NCBI GenBank assembly: GCA_964458615.1
Contig: CAYWJR010000077.1
Span: 1 to 5,508 of the forward strand
Direction of reading: 5' to 3'
From: SHNJ01 sp964458615
GTDB taxonomy: Bacteria; Pseudomonadota; Alphaproteobacteria; SHNJ01
DNA length: 5,508 nt
Numbering within the stretch: the stretch's first letter is position 1; every line of letters begins with the position of its first letter. Shown here one piece after another: positions 1 to 5,508 of the stretch. The notes under the pieces are model-generated. The model searched no databases. It saw only the letters and a list, made by a program, of their open reading frames with translations, and was not told the origin of the DNA. The position numbers were made by a program, and so were the translations under genes.

Positions 1-1860
1 TGCTTGTTCGACCGCCAATTGCATGCTTTGCGATTGGCTTAATCCCGTGCTGGGAATCCGCATCGCGTGCATGGCGATATCTTTTTCATCTAAGGTTGGA
101 ATAAATTCGCGGCCCAGCGACAGGAATATCAGGCCCGCAACCGCGAATAATAAGAACGACAAGCCTGCGACGGTCAATGGTTTGGCCACCGCTTTTTTCA
201 ATACAGGCTCATACGATTTGCGGATTACTCCGATCAGTTTGCTTTCTTTTTCTTCAATCTTGCCTTTGACGAAAATGGCAATCATCGCCGGAACAAACGT
301 TAGCGATAAAACCAATGCCGCAACCAAGGCCATGATAACGGTAACCGCCATCGGCTCGAACATTTTGCCTTCGACGCCGGTAAAAGCCAGCATAGGAATA
401 TAGACCAGAATAATAATCGCCTGGCCGAATACGGTGGGGCGGATCATTTCTTTGCTGGCTTCCATCACTTCGTGCAGCCGCTCGGTCAGATTTAGTGTGC
501 GGCCAATATGGTGCTGCCGTTCCGCCAGGCGTTTCAGGCAGTTTTCGGTGATGATGATCGATCCATCGACGATCAGACCGAAATCCAATGCGCCAAGGCT
601 CATCAAATTGCCGCTGATGCCAAACCGCACCATACCGATGGTGGTCATCAGCATGGAGACCGGAATGACCAGCGCCGTAATAACGGCGGCGCGGATATTG
701 CCCAGCATCCAGAATAAAACGGCGATGACCAATAACGCGCCTTCTGTTAAATTCTGCTGCACGGTTTTGATCGTCGCATCGACCAGCTTGGTACGGTTCA
801 AAACGGTTTTCGCGTGAATGCCGGGCGGCAGAGATTTGCCGACTTCCTGTATTTTCTGATCCACCGCATCGGCGACGGTACGGCTATTCGCGCCGATCAG
901 CATCAAGGCCGTACCAACCACGACTTCATTGCCGTTTTCAGACGCAGATCCGGTGCGTAATTCCTTGCCGATGCCGACATTGGCCACATCGCGCATATAA
1001 ATCGGCAGGCCTTTGCGGGTAGTCACGACGATATTGGCGATTTCGCGCTCATTGGCGATGCGCCCATCGGAACGCACCACATACGCCTCGCCATGACGTT
1101 CGATATAACCCGCGCCGATACTTTGATTGCTGCGTTCCAACGCTTCGACGATATCGTTAAAGCTTAAATCATAGGCCAGCAATTTATCGGGATAAGGTTG
1201 CACATGGTATTGCTTGACATATCCGCCGATGGCATCGACACCCGCAACGCCGCTAATACCTTTTAATTGCGGGCGGATGATCCAATCTTGTACGGTGCGC
1301 AGATAGGATGCTTGTTCCATTTCCGTCCGTAAAACCTGCTTTTCCGGCGTCAAATAAGTGCCGCTGGATTGCCATCCTGGCTCGCCGTCTTTGACGGTCG
1401 CGCCTTTGCCATTGGGGTGTTCGTATTCCACCGTCCACATGTAAATCTCGCCAAGCCCCGTTGAAATCGCGCCCATCATTGGCTCGACCCCTTCGGGCAG
1501 GCTTTCTTTGGCTTCGTTCAGACGTTCATTGACTTGCGCGCGGGCGAAATAAATATCGATTTTGTCTTGAAATACTGCCGTAACTTGGGAAAAACCGTTG
1601 CGCGAAATAGATCGCGTATATTCCAACCCCGGAATACCGGTCAGCGCCGTTTCAATCGGCAAGGTGACTTGTTTTTCAATCTCGTTGGGCGACAAGGCCG
1701 GGGCCATGGTATTGATCGCCACCTGATTGTTGGTGATATCCGGCACCGCGTCGATAGACAAGTTTTTAAGATTGAATAGGCCAAAAGCCGCGATGGCGGC
1801 GATAAATAGCGCCACCAGATTGCGGTGCGCCAGCGAGAAACGAACGATGCGTTCAAACAT
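1..1860 (-). CDS. czcA: Heavy-metal efflux RND pump, CzcA type (3' end cut by window)
   Basis: Inner-membrane proton/cation antiporter of the HME-RND family, the energised part of a CzcCBA-type efflux complex. My reading of the minus strand from ATG 1860 stays open for 620 codons to the window edge; full CzcA proteins are about 1,000-1,070 residues, so roughly the last 40% lies outside. Visible parts: first transmembrane helix about 14-31, the first large periplasmic loop (about 32-368) with family-typical stretches such as SISRNGFSQV (84-93) and TVQDWIIRPQL (189-199), helices 2-6 between about 372 and 530, and helix 7 about 562-582. Helix 4 has LDFGLIVDG...EN with D426, D432 and E439. These match D402, D408 and E415, which are needed for proton-coupled transport in Cupriavidus CzcA. 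This differs from the CusA (Cu/Ag) pattern, so Zn/Co/Cd/Ni is inferred. The start is supported by AAAGGA overlapping the czcB stop, 11 bases downstream of which this gene begins. The +24 numbering offset from CzcA implies extra residues upstream of helix 4. Confidence 0.95.
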   Translation of the reverse strand, partial: MFERIVRFSLAHRNLVALFIAAIAAFGLFNLKNLSIDAVPDITNNQVAINTMAPALSPNEIEKQVTLPIETALTGIPGLEYTRSISRNGFSQVTAVFQDKIDIYFARAQVNERLNEAKESLPEGVEPMMGAISTGLGEIYMWTVEYEHPNGKGATVKDGEPGWQSSGTYLTPEKQVLRTEMEQASYLRTVQDWIIRPQLKGISGVAGVDAIGGYVKQYHVQPYPDKLLAYDLSFNDIVEALERSNQSIGAGYIERHGEAYVVRSDGRIANEREIANIVVTTRKGLPIYMRDVANVGIGKELRTGSASENGNEVVVGTALMLIGANSRTVADAVDQKIQEVGKSLPPGIHAKTVLNRTKLVDATIKTVQQNLTEGALLVIAVLFWMLGNIRAAVITALVIPVSMLMTTIGMVRFGISGNLMSLGALDFGLIVDGSIIITENCLKRLAERQHHIGRTLNLTERLHEVMEASKEMIRPTVFGQAIIILVYIPMLAFTGVEGKMFEPMAVTVIMALVAALVLSLTFVPAMIAIFVKGKIEEKESKLIGVIRKSYEPVLKKAVAKPLTVAGLSFLLFAVAGLIFLSLGREFIPTLDEKDIAMHAMRIPSTGLSQSQSMQLAVEQA

Positions 1861-1871
1861 GATATAATCCT

Positions 1872-2930
1872 TTAATGTTCGTGCGATGCGCCGGATTTAC
1901 CGATATCGGCTTTAACCACAAAGCTGCCTTCGGAAACGTAATTTTCCCCGGCATTTAACCCACCGGTGATTTCCGTCCATTGTTTATCAGAAAAGCCTAT
2001 GGTGACGGGCCGTGCCTCGTAAGCATTGCCTTCTTTCGCGAACACCACCGTTTTTCCTTCCAGATTTTGAATCGCGCCACTTTTGACCGCGACCGCGACA
2101 TTACGGCTGGCGATTTCCGCATCGCCGCGTACCGACATGCCAGGGAACCAGTGTGCATCCAGATTCTTAACGACCGCACGAGCCAATAATGTCTGTGTCG
2201 ATGCCTCGCTTAGCGGCAGCATGGATTGGATTGTGGTGGTTTGAATATTTTCGCAATTGCCGTTACTGCCGCATTCGGAACTGGATACGATCAAATTCGT
2301 ACCGGATCGAATGCGCGATGCGTCTTGCGGGAATACATGCAGTTCCGCCCATACTTCACTGAGATCGGCGATGGTAAAAATAGGCTCTTCGCCCGCGACA
2401 TCGCCGATATTGGTGTTACGCACCAAAACCGTACCGGCAATCGGGGATTTAACCGGATATACCTGCAGGCTTTCATTGCTTTCGACGCTGGCCAATACAT
2501 CGCCAGCCTTAACGCTATCTCCTTGGGATTTTTTAACATCGCGCACAATGCCTTGGAACCGCGCCTTGACCAACGCGGTTTTGTTTTGGTTTAGAACGAT
2601 ACGGCCATTCAAAGGGATAGTTTCCCGAATCGTCGCAGGGCCAGCAACTGCAATGCCGATGCCAGCTTGTTTAGCTGCTTCGTCCGAAATAACGGTTTTC
2701 TCGCCGGATTCTTCATGGCCGTGTTCATCCTTGGAACTATGCTCGTCGCCATGATCGTCTTCGTGTTTGTCGCCCTCGGATTCGCCGTGTTTATGGCCGT
2801 GTTCATCGACTTCGGCATGATCTCCCGGCGCAGCTTCCGCCACGACAGCGGGATGTTTCGATTTCTGCCAGGCCATATATCCACCGCCCAAAACGACCAG
2901 CACGATAATCGCAAGAATAAGTTTTTTCAT
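1872..2930 (-). CDS. czcB: Periplasmic adaptor (membrane fusion protein) of CzcB type
   Basis: Membrane fusion protein that joins the RND pump to the outer-membrane channel. It has 352 residues. An uncleaved N-terminal anchor (about 3-20, rich in I/L/V with a GGG turn) is followed by a linker (37-78) loaded with Asp, Glu and nine His (H38, 44, 46, 48, 56, 60, 64, 70, 72). Two lipoyl-like halves follow, RFQGIVRDVKKSQGDSVKAG (124-143) and SPIAGTVLV (162-170), then a beta-barrel domain (about 190-270) and a membrane-proximal domain (about 275-343). The protein ends in HEH. The linker is suited to binding Zn, Co, Cd or Ni; the Met ligands typical of CusB are absent, which argues against Cu/Ag. 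C220 and C226, six residues apart in the barrel domain, are unusual. The ATG follows AAAGGAAT, which lies inside the last codons of czcC, and only 4 bases separate the two genes. The hydrophobic reading frame opposite the linker is a by-product of the GAT/CAT-rich codons. Confidence 0.95.
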   Translation of the reverse strand: MKKLILAIIVLVVLGGGYMAWQKSKHPAVVAEAAPGDHAEVDEHGHKHGESEGDKHEDDHGDEHSSKDEHGHEESGEKTVISDEAAKQAGIGIAVAGPATIRETIPLNGRIVLNQNKTALVKARFQGIVRDVKKSQGDSVKAGDVLASVESNESLQVYPVKSPIAGTVLVRNTNIGDVAGEEPIFTIADLSEVWAELHVFPQDASRIRSGTNLIVSSSECGSNGNCENIQTTTIQSMLPLSEASTQTLLARAVVKNLDAHWFPGMSVRGDAEIASRNVAVAVKSGAIQNLEGKTVVFAKEGNAYEARPVTIGFSDKQWTEITGGLNAGENYVSEGSFVVKADIGKSGASHEH

Positions 2931-2934
2931 GATT

Positions 2935-4209
2935 CTATTCCTTTTGTGTTTTAATTTTATTTTGATGCGCCGCGATCAAACGTTCGATTTCCGCGCGGGC
3001 GGTGTGGTATTGCACCAAGGCGGCAACGTTTTGCTCTTTCGCCTCGAACAAAGTGCGTTGCGCATCCAAAACTTCTAAATAGGGGAATTTGCCAAGCCCA
3101 TGGCCGCGCCGCGTTTCGGCAAAGGCTTTTTCCGCTTCCGGTAAAATATTCTTTTGAATCGTCACCGCATGCAGATAACCGTTTTCCATATCCTGCAAAT
3201 GCCGGTTCAGCGCCAAGGTCAATTCGCGCTGCGCCATCTGGCGGTCGGCTTCGATCTTTAACGATTCATGCTGGGCCTTGGCGATATTGCCTTGGTTTTG
3301 ATTCATCACAGGAAACGGGATGGAAACGCCGAATACCAACGCCTGATCGCCGCTATCGCGGAAATCACGCACGCCGAAATTCAAGTTCGGATCGGGAATG
3401 GCGTTGGCTTGTTCCAACTCTATTGCTGCCTTGCTGCGCCCCAATTCCGCGTCCCAGCGTTGATAATCCGGGCTGGATTGCAGCAATGGGCCAAGATTTT
3501 TAATGTCATCGGGAGCCGCCACATTGAAAAACGCCGCGCTATCCAATGTGAATCCATCGTCTTCGCCGTTCCATAATGCCGCTAATTTGCGTTTGGATAA
3601 TTTTACCTCCCGTTCGGCTTTGTCCAATGCGATTTGGGCCGTGGCCAGTGCTACACCGGCTTTATTTTTCTGAAAAACCGGATCGGCAGCGGAATCGACA
3701 CGACGTGTGACGGCCTGCAACGTATCGTCCGCTAAATCATATTGTTCGCGGGCCAGCTTGACTTGCTCTTCCGCCGATACGGCCTCGATATAAGCCAAGG
3801 TTACATCCCGCATTATATCCAATGAAGATGCGCGCAAATCTTGATCGGCGGTTTTAAGGCCTTCCTCGGCCATCCGTACCCGCGCAGACCGCTTGCCGCC
3901 AATTTCAACCAATTGCGAGACGCCAAAAGTCAATTCCGCTGCATCCATGCCCTTATATTCACCACGCCCGGCGACGTTTTCGATTTCGGCGGACAATTCA
4001 GGATTGGGAAAAAATCCGGCTTGTTGTTTTTCGCCTTCCATCGCACCCCGTGCGGCCATGGAACCTTTCAATCGCGGTGAATTTGCCAAAGCTTTATCGA
4101 TGGCAATATCCAAGGATAAAACCGTCGGATTAGTTTGCTGCGCCAAGGTCATGGTAGGCGCGTATGCCAGCCAGAATGCCAAAGTGGCGTATAATATTTT
4201 TCGTGTCAT
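2935..4209 (-). CDS. czcC: Outer-membrane channel of CzcC type (TolC/OEP family)
   Basis: Outer-membrane efflux protein forming the exit duct of the CzcCBA complex. Choosing ATG 4209 gives 424 residues beginning with a clear signal peptide: MTRK, a hydrophobic core, and a likely cut after TLA (residue 23). An in-frame ATG at 4260 would add 17 residues, but it lacks a ribosome binding site, hides the signal peptide and lies inside a hairpin, so I reject it. Two OEP repeats are visible. The first has NPELSAEIENVAGRG (69-83) and LTFGVSQLVEIGGKRSA (93-109). The second has PDPNLNFGVRDF (272-283), FGVSIPFPVMNQNQGNIA (293-310) and FPYLEVLDAQRTLFEA (375-390). These are close to the CzcC/CusC-like consensus, and the spacing of long amphipathic helices (about 110-215 and 310-415) fits a periplasmic coiled-coil barrel. 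The length is normal for the family. Its GGCGAG ribosome binding site is modest. The stop is 4 bases before czcB, so the two are co-transcribed. Confidence 0.93.
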   Translation of the reverse strand: MTRKILYATLAFWLAYAPTMTLAQQTNPTVLSLDIAIDKALANSPRLKGSMAARGAMEGEKQQAGFFPNPELSAEIENVAGRGEYKGMDAAELTFGVSQLVEIGGKRSARVRMAEEGLKTADQDLRASSLDIMRDVTLAYIEAVSAEEQVKLAREQYDLADDTLQAVTRRVDSAADPVFQKNKAGVALATAQIALDKAEREVKLSKRKLAALWNGEDDGFTLDSAAFFNVAAPDDIKNLGPLLQSSPDYQRWDAELGRSKAAIELEQANAIPDPNLNFGVRDFRDSGDQALVFGVSIPFPVMNQNQGNIAKAQHESLKIEADRQMAQRELTLALNRHLQDMENGYLHAVTIQKNILPEAEKAFAETRRGHGLGKFPYLEVLDAQRTLFEAKEQNVAALVQYHTARAEIERLIAAHQNKIKTQKE

Positions 4210-4230
4210 AAAAAACTCGCCATATTTTTT
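4210..4230 (-). promoter_or_regulatory. czcC ribosome binding site bracketed by A6 and T6
   Basis: Read on the minus strand, the 21 bases before the czcC ATG are six A, then TATGGCGAG, then six T. GGCGAG (4221-4216) sits 6 bases from the ATG and is the only Shine-Dalgarno-like site, so it decides the start at 4209. The A and T runs could pair and place the site in a 9-base loop. That stem would be weak (A-U only), so a role as a heat- or structure-sensitive switch is speculation. Confidence 0.55.
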
Positions 4231-4232
4231 GC

Positions 4233-4273
4233 GCACAGCAAGCCAGCCGCCATAAGGCACTGGGTTGCTATGC
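4233..4273 (-). other. Long imperfect hairpin in the spacer before czcC
   Basis: In the minus-strand RNA, GCAUAGCAA (4273-4265) pairs with UUGCUGUGC (4241-4233) over 9 bp with one U-G wobble. Inside this, CCAG pairs with CUGG and GCC with GGC around a UUAU loop. The opposite strand has a C-A mismatch in place of the wobble, so the structure is better in the operon's own transcript. No U-run follows directly; the next bases are GC then six A, so it is not a standard intrinsic terminator. It could be an RNA stability or processing element that sets the level of czcCBA relative to the two small upstream genes, or part of an attenuator. Confidence 0.55.
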
Positions 4274-4288
4274 TAAATATTCGGAATG

Positions 4289-4516
4289 CTATCGCTGTTT
4301 TTTGAAGTCGGGAAAGTCCGGGTCGCCGTCCCTAAATTCAATCCCTTTTCTGCAAAGGTTTCTTTGTTCTAGCGTAATTTTTTGCGTTAGATGCATTTGC
4401 ATACATTGGCGGTCGGAATAATTATGCGCGGGGATATAGCCGTTATTGGCGCAAGCGCCAAGAGTTAATACAGCAACAGTGGCACAGGACAATTTCAAAA
4501 TAGATTTGGAAAACAT
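4289..4516 (-). CDS. Small outer-membrane-type lipoprotein, unknown function
   Basis: A 75-residue protein not recognised as a named family. It begins with a lipoprotein signal peptide: MFSKSILK, a hydrophobic stretch, then the lipobox LGAC with the lipidated Cys at 22. The residue after it is Ala rather than Asp, which by the usual Lol rule suggests the outer membrane. The mature part is only 54 residues, polar, with two further Cys (C38 and C55) that could form a disulfide, and H31, M39, M41 and H42 nearby as possible metal ligands. The start is well supported: GAGG lies 6 bases before ATG 4516. It sits 70 bases after the Cys-rich protein and 79 bases before czcC, in the same direction, so it probably belongs to the metal-efflux operon. 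A periplasmic accessory role is inferred only from position and composition. Confidence 0.8.
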   Translation of the reverse strand: MFSKSILKLSCATVAVLTLGACANNGYIPAHNYSDRQCMQMHLTQKITLEQRNLCRKGIEFRDGDPDFPDFKKQR

Positions 4517-4544
4517 AATAAACCTCGTCGATTAAATGATCGTA

Positions 4545-4572
4545 ACAATATCTGGCCGGTGAACCGGTCAAA
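4545..4572 (-). promoter_or_regulatory. Possible weak promoter with an internal dyad before the lipoprotein gene
   Basis: On the minus strand TTGACC (4571-4566) resembles a -35 box and TATTGT (4550-4545) a weak -10 box, with a 15-base spacer that is shorter than ideal. A perfect dyad CCGGT-TC-ACCGG (4567-4556) overlaps the -35 box and the spacer, where a repressor could act. The genes on both sides point the same way and are close, so read-through from upstream would also be sufficient. This is a candidate only. Confidence 0.25.
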
Positions 4573-4586
4573 GGTTGGATAGATAT

Positions 4587-4943
4587 TTAAGCGAGGTTTT
4601 GTGGCGGCCTGAAAATGCCATCAATTTTATTGGAAAACAAGATCGAGCTATATAGTGCAAATAGGGGTAGATTTTTATATGCCTTCGGCGTTGCCATATC
4701 GTTCAAAATTGCGACATGCGCTGCGCAGCAATGAATGATGCAGCAATCATGGCTGGTTTTTGCCTTGTTGGAGTCTTGAACAGGTTGGCATTGATCGAAA
4801 ACTACTTGATCTATAGTTTGCATGCAAAAATGCGTATCCGACGCGCCAGCCTCCGCCACATTGATGAATACGCCAGCAATCATCGAAATCAAAAGCGCGA
4901 TGATGGTATAACGGCGGAAAGAGTGTGAAGCGATTTGAATCAT
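4587..4943 (-). CDS. Small exported Cys/His-rich protein, CzcI-like in layout
   Basis: With ATG 4943 this is a 118-residue protein: a signal peptide (RRY, then a hydrophobic core at about 13-29, likely cut after AEA at residue 32) and a short secreted domain. The domain has C40 and C52 and a dense cluster HDCCIIHCCAAH (65-76) holding four Cys and three His, well suited to binding a soft or borderline metal. It ends with a hydrophobic segment (about 92-103) and a GIFRPP motif near the C terminus. Short exported proteins with a central Cys/His cluster and an R-P-P end occur next to metal-efflux genes (CzcI, CopL or DUF2946-like); I infer kinship from this pattern, not from alignment. The start is uncertain: a TTG at 4961 would add six residues and no strong ribosome binding site precedes either. 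As first gene after the candidate promoter it may help sense or hold metal for the pump. Confidence 0.75.
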   Translation of the reverse strand: MIQIASHSFRRYTIIALLISMIAGVFINVAEAGASDTHFCMQTIDQVVFDQCQPVQDSNKAKTSHDCCIIHCCAAHVAILNDMATPKAYKNLPLFALYSSILFSNKIDGIFRPPQNLA

Positions 4944-4961
4944 TAATTTTAAAAATAGCAA

Positions 4962-5061
4962 GAAGCTTTCGGAAGATCAAGATTATACGCTAGTAAATAT
5001 TAAGTATTTGTTAAAGCGTTGAGCAACCATAAATAGCTTTTCCAATATAAACCGCTTATTT
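4962..5061. other. AT-rich intergenic gap between HTH gene and metal operon
   Basis: About 100 bases, clearly richer in A/T than the efflux genes. Apart from the candidate promoter I see no RNA gene and no convincing terminator. A weak stem AAAGC/GCTTT (about 5040-5013) has a 17-base loop and no following U-run. The gap probably separates two transcription units, because the genes on either side look unrelated in function. Confidence 0.5.
4982..4987 (-). promoter_or_regulatory. Candidate -10 box of the metal-efflux operon
   Basis: A perfect TATAAT on the minus strand (4987-4982) lies about 40 bases before ATG 4943, predicting a transcript start near 4975. No good -35 box stands at the usual 17 bases (the hexamer there is CAAATA); TTAACA is present but 21 bases away. 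A strong -10 with a poor or badly spaced -35 is common at promoters that need an activator, including MerR-type metal regulators, but it can also be chance in this AT-rich gap. An AT-only dyad, AAATA-CTTAA-TATTT, lies just upstream (5003-4989). Confidence 0.5.
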
Positions 5062-5448
5062 TTAAATATTATCGGCAAAAATTTCAATTTGCTCTTCCCA
5101 AATAATCTTCTTTGTCATTTTTTCCATCGTCTGCCTGTCAAGTGAACGTGATTGTTTTCCTAGCACGATTGCTTCGACGATTTTGGGCGGTAAGTAGGTG
5201 AGATTAATCATATCGTAGACATAGGTCAAAGAAACCTTCTCCTTTTCAGCCAATTCTTGCATATGACGCACTTTGCCTTCTTCAATACGGCGTCGCCAGG
5301 CAAAGCCCTTGGCAATGACGCTTAGCAACCGGCTTTCGATTTTCGGTTGGCGCTGCGGAAGCACCTCATCCGGCACAATAATAATTTTTTGCCGGTTATT
5401 CATGCGAAAATTTATAGGAATGTGGATAGTGATAGTATTAGGCTGCAT
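5062..5448 (-). CDS. HTH protein of the type that accompanies alphaproteobacterial recombinases
   Basis: A 128-residue soluble protein. The N terminus ITIHIPINF (6-14), then KIIIVPD (21-27), recalls the beta-rich start of small proteins found right after serine-recombinase genes in alphaproteobacteria (pattern I.IPL.F....G.K.I..PD). The middle carries a conserved block: LLSVIAKGFAWRRRIEEGKV (41-60), a helix-turn-helix QELAEKEKVSLTYVYDMINL (64-83), and YLPPKIVEAIVLGKQ (85-99). This matches the remembered pattern of W-R...EG...ELA...S.YV...L.L..L.P.IVEAI..G. It is therefore probably DNA-binding, perhaps an accessory factor or regulator for the recombinase; the role is not established. ATG 5448 is preferred because the N-terminal pattern needs it and GACGGGG lies about 6 bases before it; ATG 5403 has no ribosome binding site. 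Its start overlaps the end of the preceding gene by 11 bases, which implies translational coupling. Confidence 0.75.
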   Translation of the reverse strand: MQPNTITIHIPINFRMNNRQKIIIVPDEVLPQRQPKIESRLLSVIAKGFAWRRRIEEGKVRHMQELAEKEKVSLTYVYDMINLTYLPPKIVEAIVLGKQSRSLDRQTMEKMTKKIIWEEQIEIFADNI

Positions 5449-5508
5449 CGCGCGCCCCGTCGATGGTTTGACCGGTTAATTCATTGGCCAGGCTTTTGAA
5501 CCCGTCAA
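5438..5508 (-). CDS. 3' end of an upstream gene (22 codons visible), possibly recombinase-cluster protein
   Basis: On the minus strand one frame stays open from the window edge (first full codon at 5506) to TAA 5440-5438, giving 22 residues ending TGQTIDGARDAA. The stop lies just inside the HTH gene, an 11-base overlap typical of tightly coupled genes. The visible piece is too short to assign. The neighbour suggests a serine recombinase or a DUF2924-type protein from the same cluster; the SL...A..LTG...G.R pattern faintly recalls DUF2924 C termini, but that is weak. An open stretch of 66 bases can also arise by chance. Confidence 0.45.
   Translation of the reverse strand, partial: DGFKSLANELTGQTIDGARDAA

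Noticed and set aside
23..817. Plus-strand open frames of about 126 residues opposite czcA
   Set aside because: They are shadows of the czcA frame, which is continuous and matches CzcA throughout.
2667..2954. Plus-strand frame encoding a very hydrophobic 95-residue protein
   Set aside because: It is the antisense of the His/Asp/Glu-rich CzcB linker; GAT, CAT and GAA codons read backwards give hydrophobic residues. No separate evidence supports it.
4210..4260. Longer czcC start at ATG 4260
   Set aside because: It has no ribosome binding site, adds residues before a complete signal peptide, and lies within the hairpin; ATG 4209 is better.
4233..4273. Rho-independent terminator between the lipoprotein gene and czcC
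   Set aside because: The stem is good, but no U-run follows on either strand, and czcC has no other evident promoter.
4747..4980. Alternative minus-strand frame of 77 residues overlapping the Cys-rich protein
   Set aside because: It shares the region with a frame that has a proper signal peptide and the expected Cys/His cluster and R-P-P end; only one can be the main gene and this one lacks such features.
1..5508. CRISPR array, tRNA, rRNA or complete insertion sequence
   Set aside because: No regularly spaced repeats, no cloverleaf or rRNA-like stretch, and no transposase frame were seen on either strand.

Overview
The window is the front part of a heavy-metal efflux operon read leftward (minus strand). 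It sits beside what looks like the tail of a recombinase-associated gene cluster at the right edge. Six genes can be supported, all on the minus strand, and the first and last are cut by the window edges. The host is probably an alphaproteobacterium: the HTH gene at the right belongs to a type that I associate with alphaproteobacterial serine-recombinase clusters, and the efflux proteins are of the proteobacterial three-part kind. This is inference from protein resemblance; the exact organism cannot be read from the sequence.

Layout in transcription order, right to left. (1) 5508-5438 is the last 22 codons of an upstream gene. It overlaps the start of (2), 5448-5062, a 128-residue HTH protein. 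A roughly 100-base AT-rich gap follows, holding a consensus -10 box (4987-4982). (3) 4943-4587 is a small exported protein with a dense Cys/His cluster. (4) 4516-4289 is a 75-residue lipoprotein. A 79-base spacer then carries a long imperfect hairpin and a ribosome binding site bracketed by A6 and T6. (5) 4209-2935 is the outer-membrane channel (CzcC type), (6) 2930-1872 the periplasmic adaptor (CzcB type) with a His/Asp/Glu-rich stretch, and (7) 1860-1 the inner-membrane RND pump (CzcA type), lacking its C-terminal part. The spacers between 5, 6 and 7 are only 4 and 11 bases, so these three are surely co-transcribed.

Together CzcA, CzcB and CzcC would form a proton-driven channel spanning both membranes that exports divalent cations. 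The acidic D-D-E pattern in CzcA transmembrane segment 4 and the His-rich, Met-poor CzcB argue for Zn/Co/Cd/Ni rather than Cu/Ag. The two small exported Cys-containing proteins ahead of czcC occupy the place where CzcI-type accessory proteins are found and may sense, buffer or deliver metal in the periplasm. The efflux pump itself is a known system. The least explained parts are the two small proteins, the structured spacer before czcC and the link to the recombinase-type cluster.
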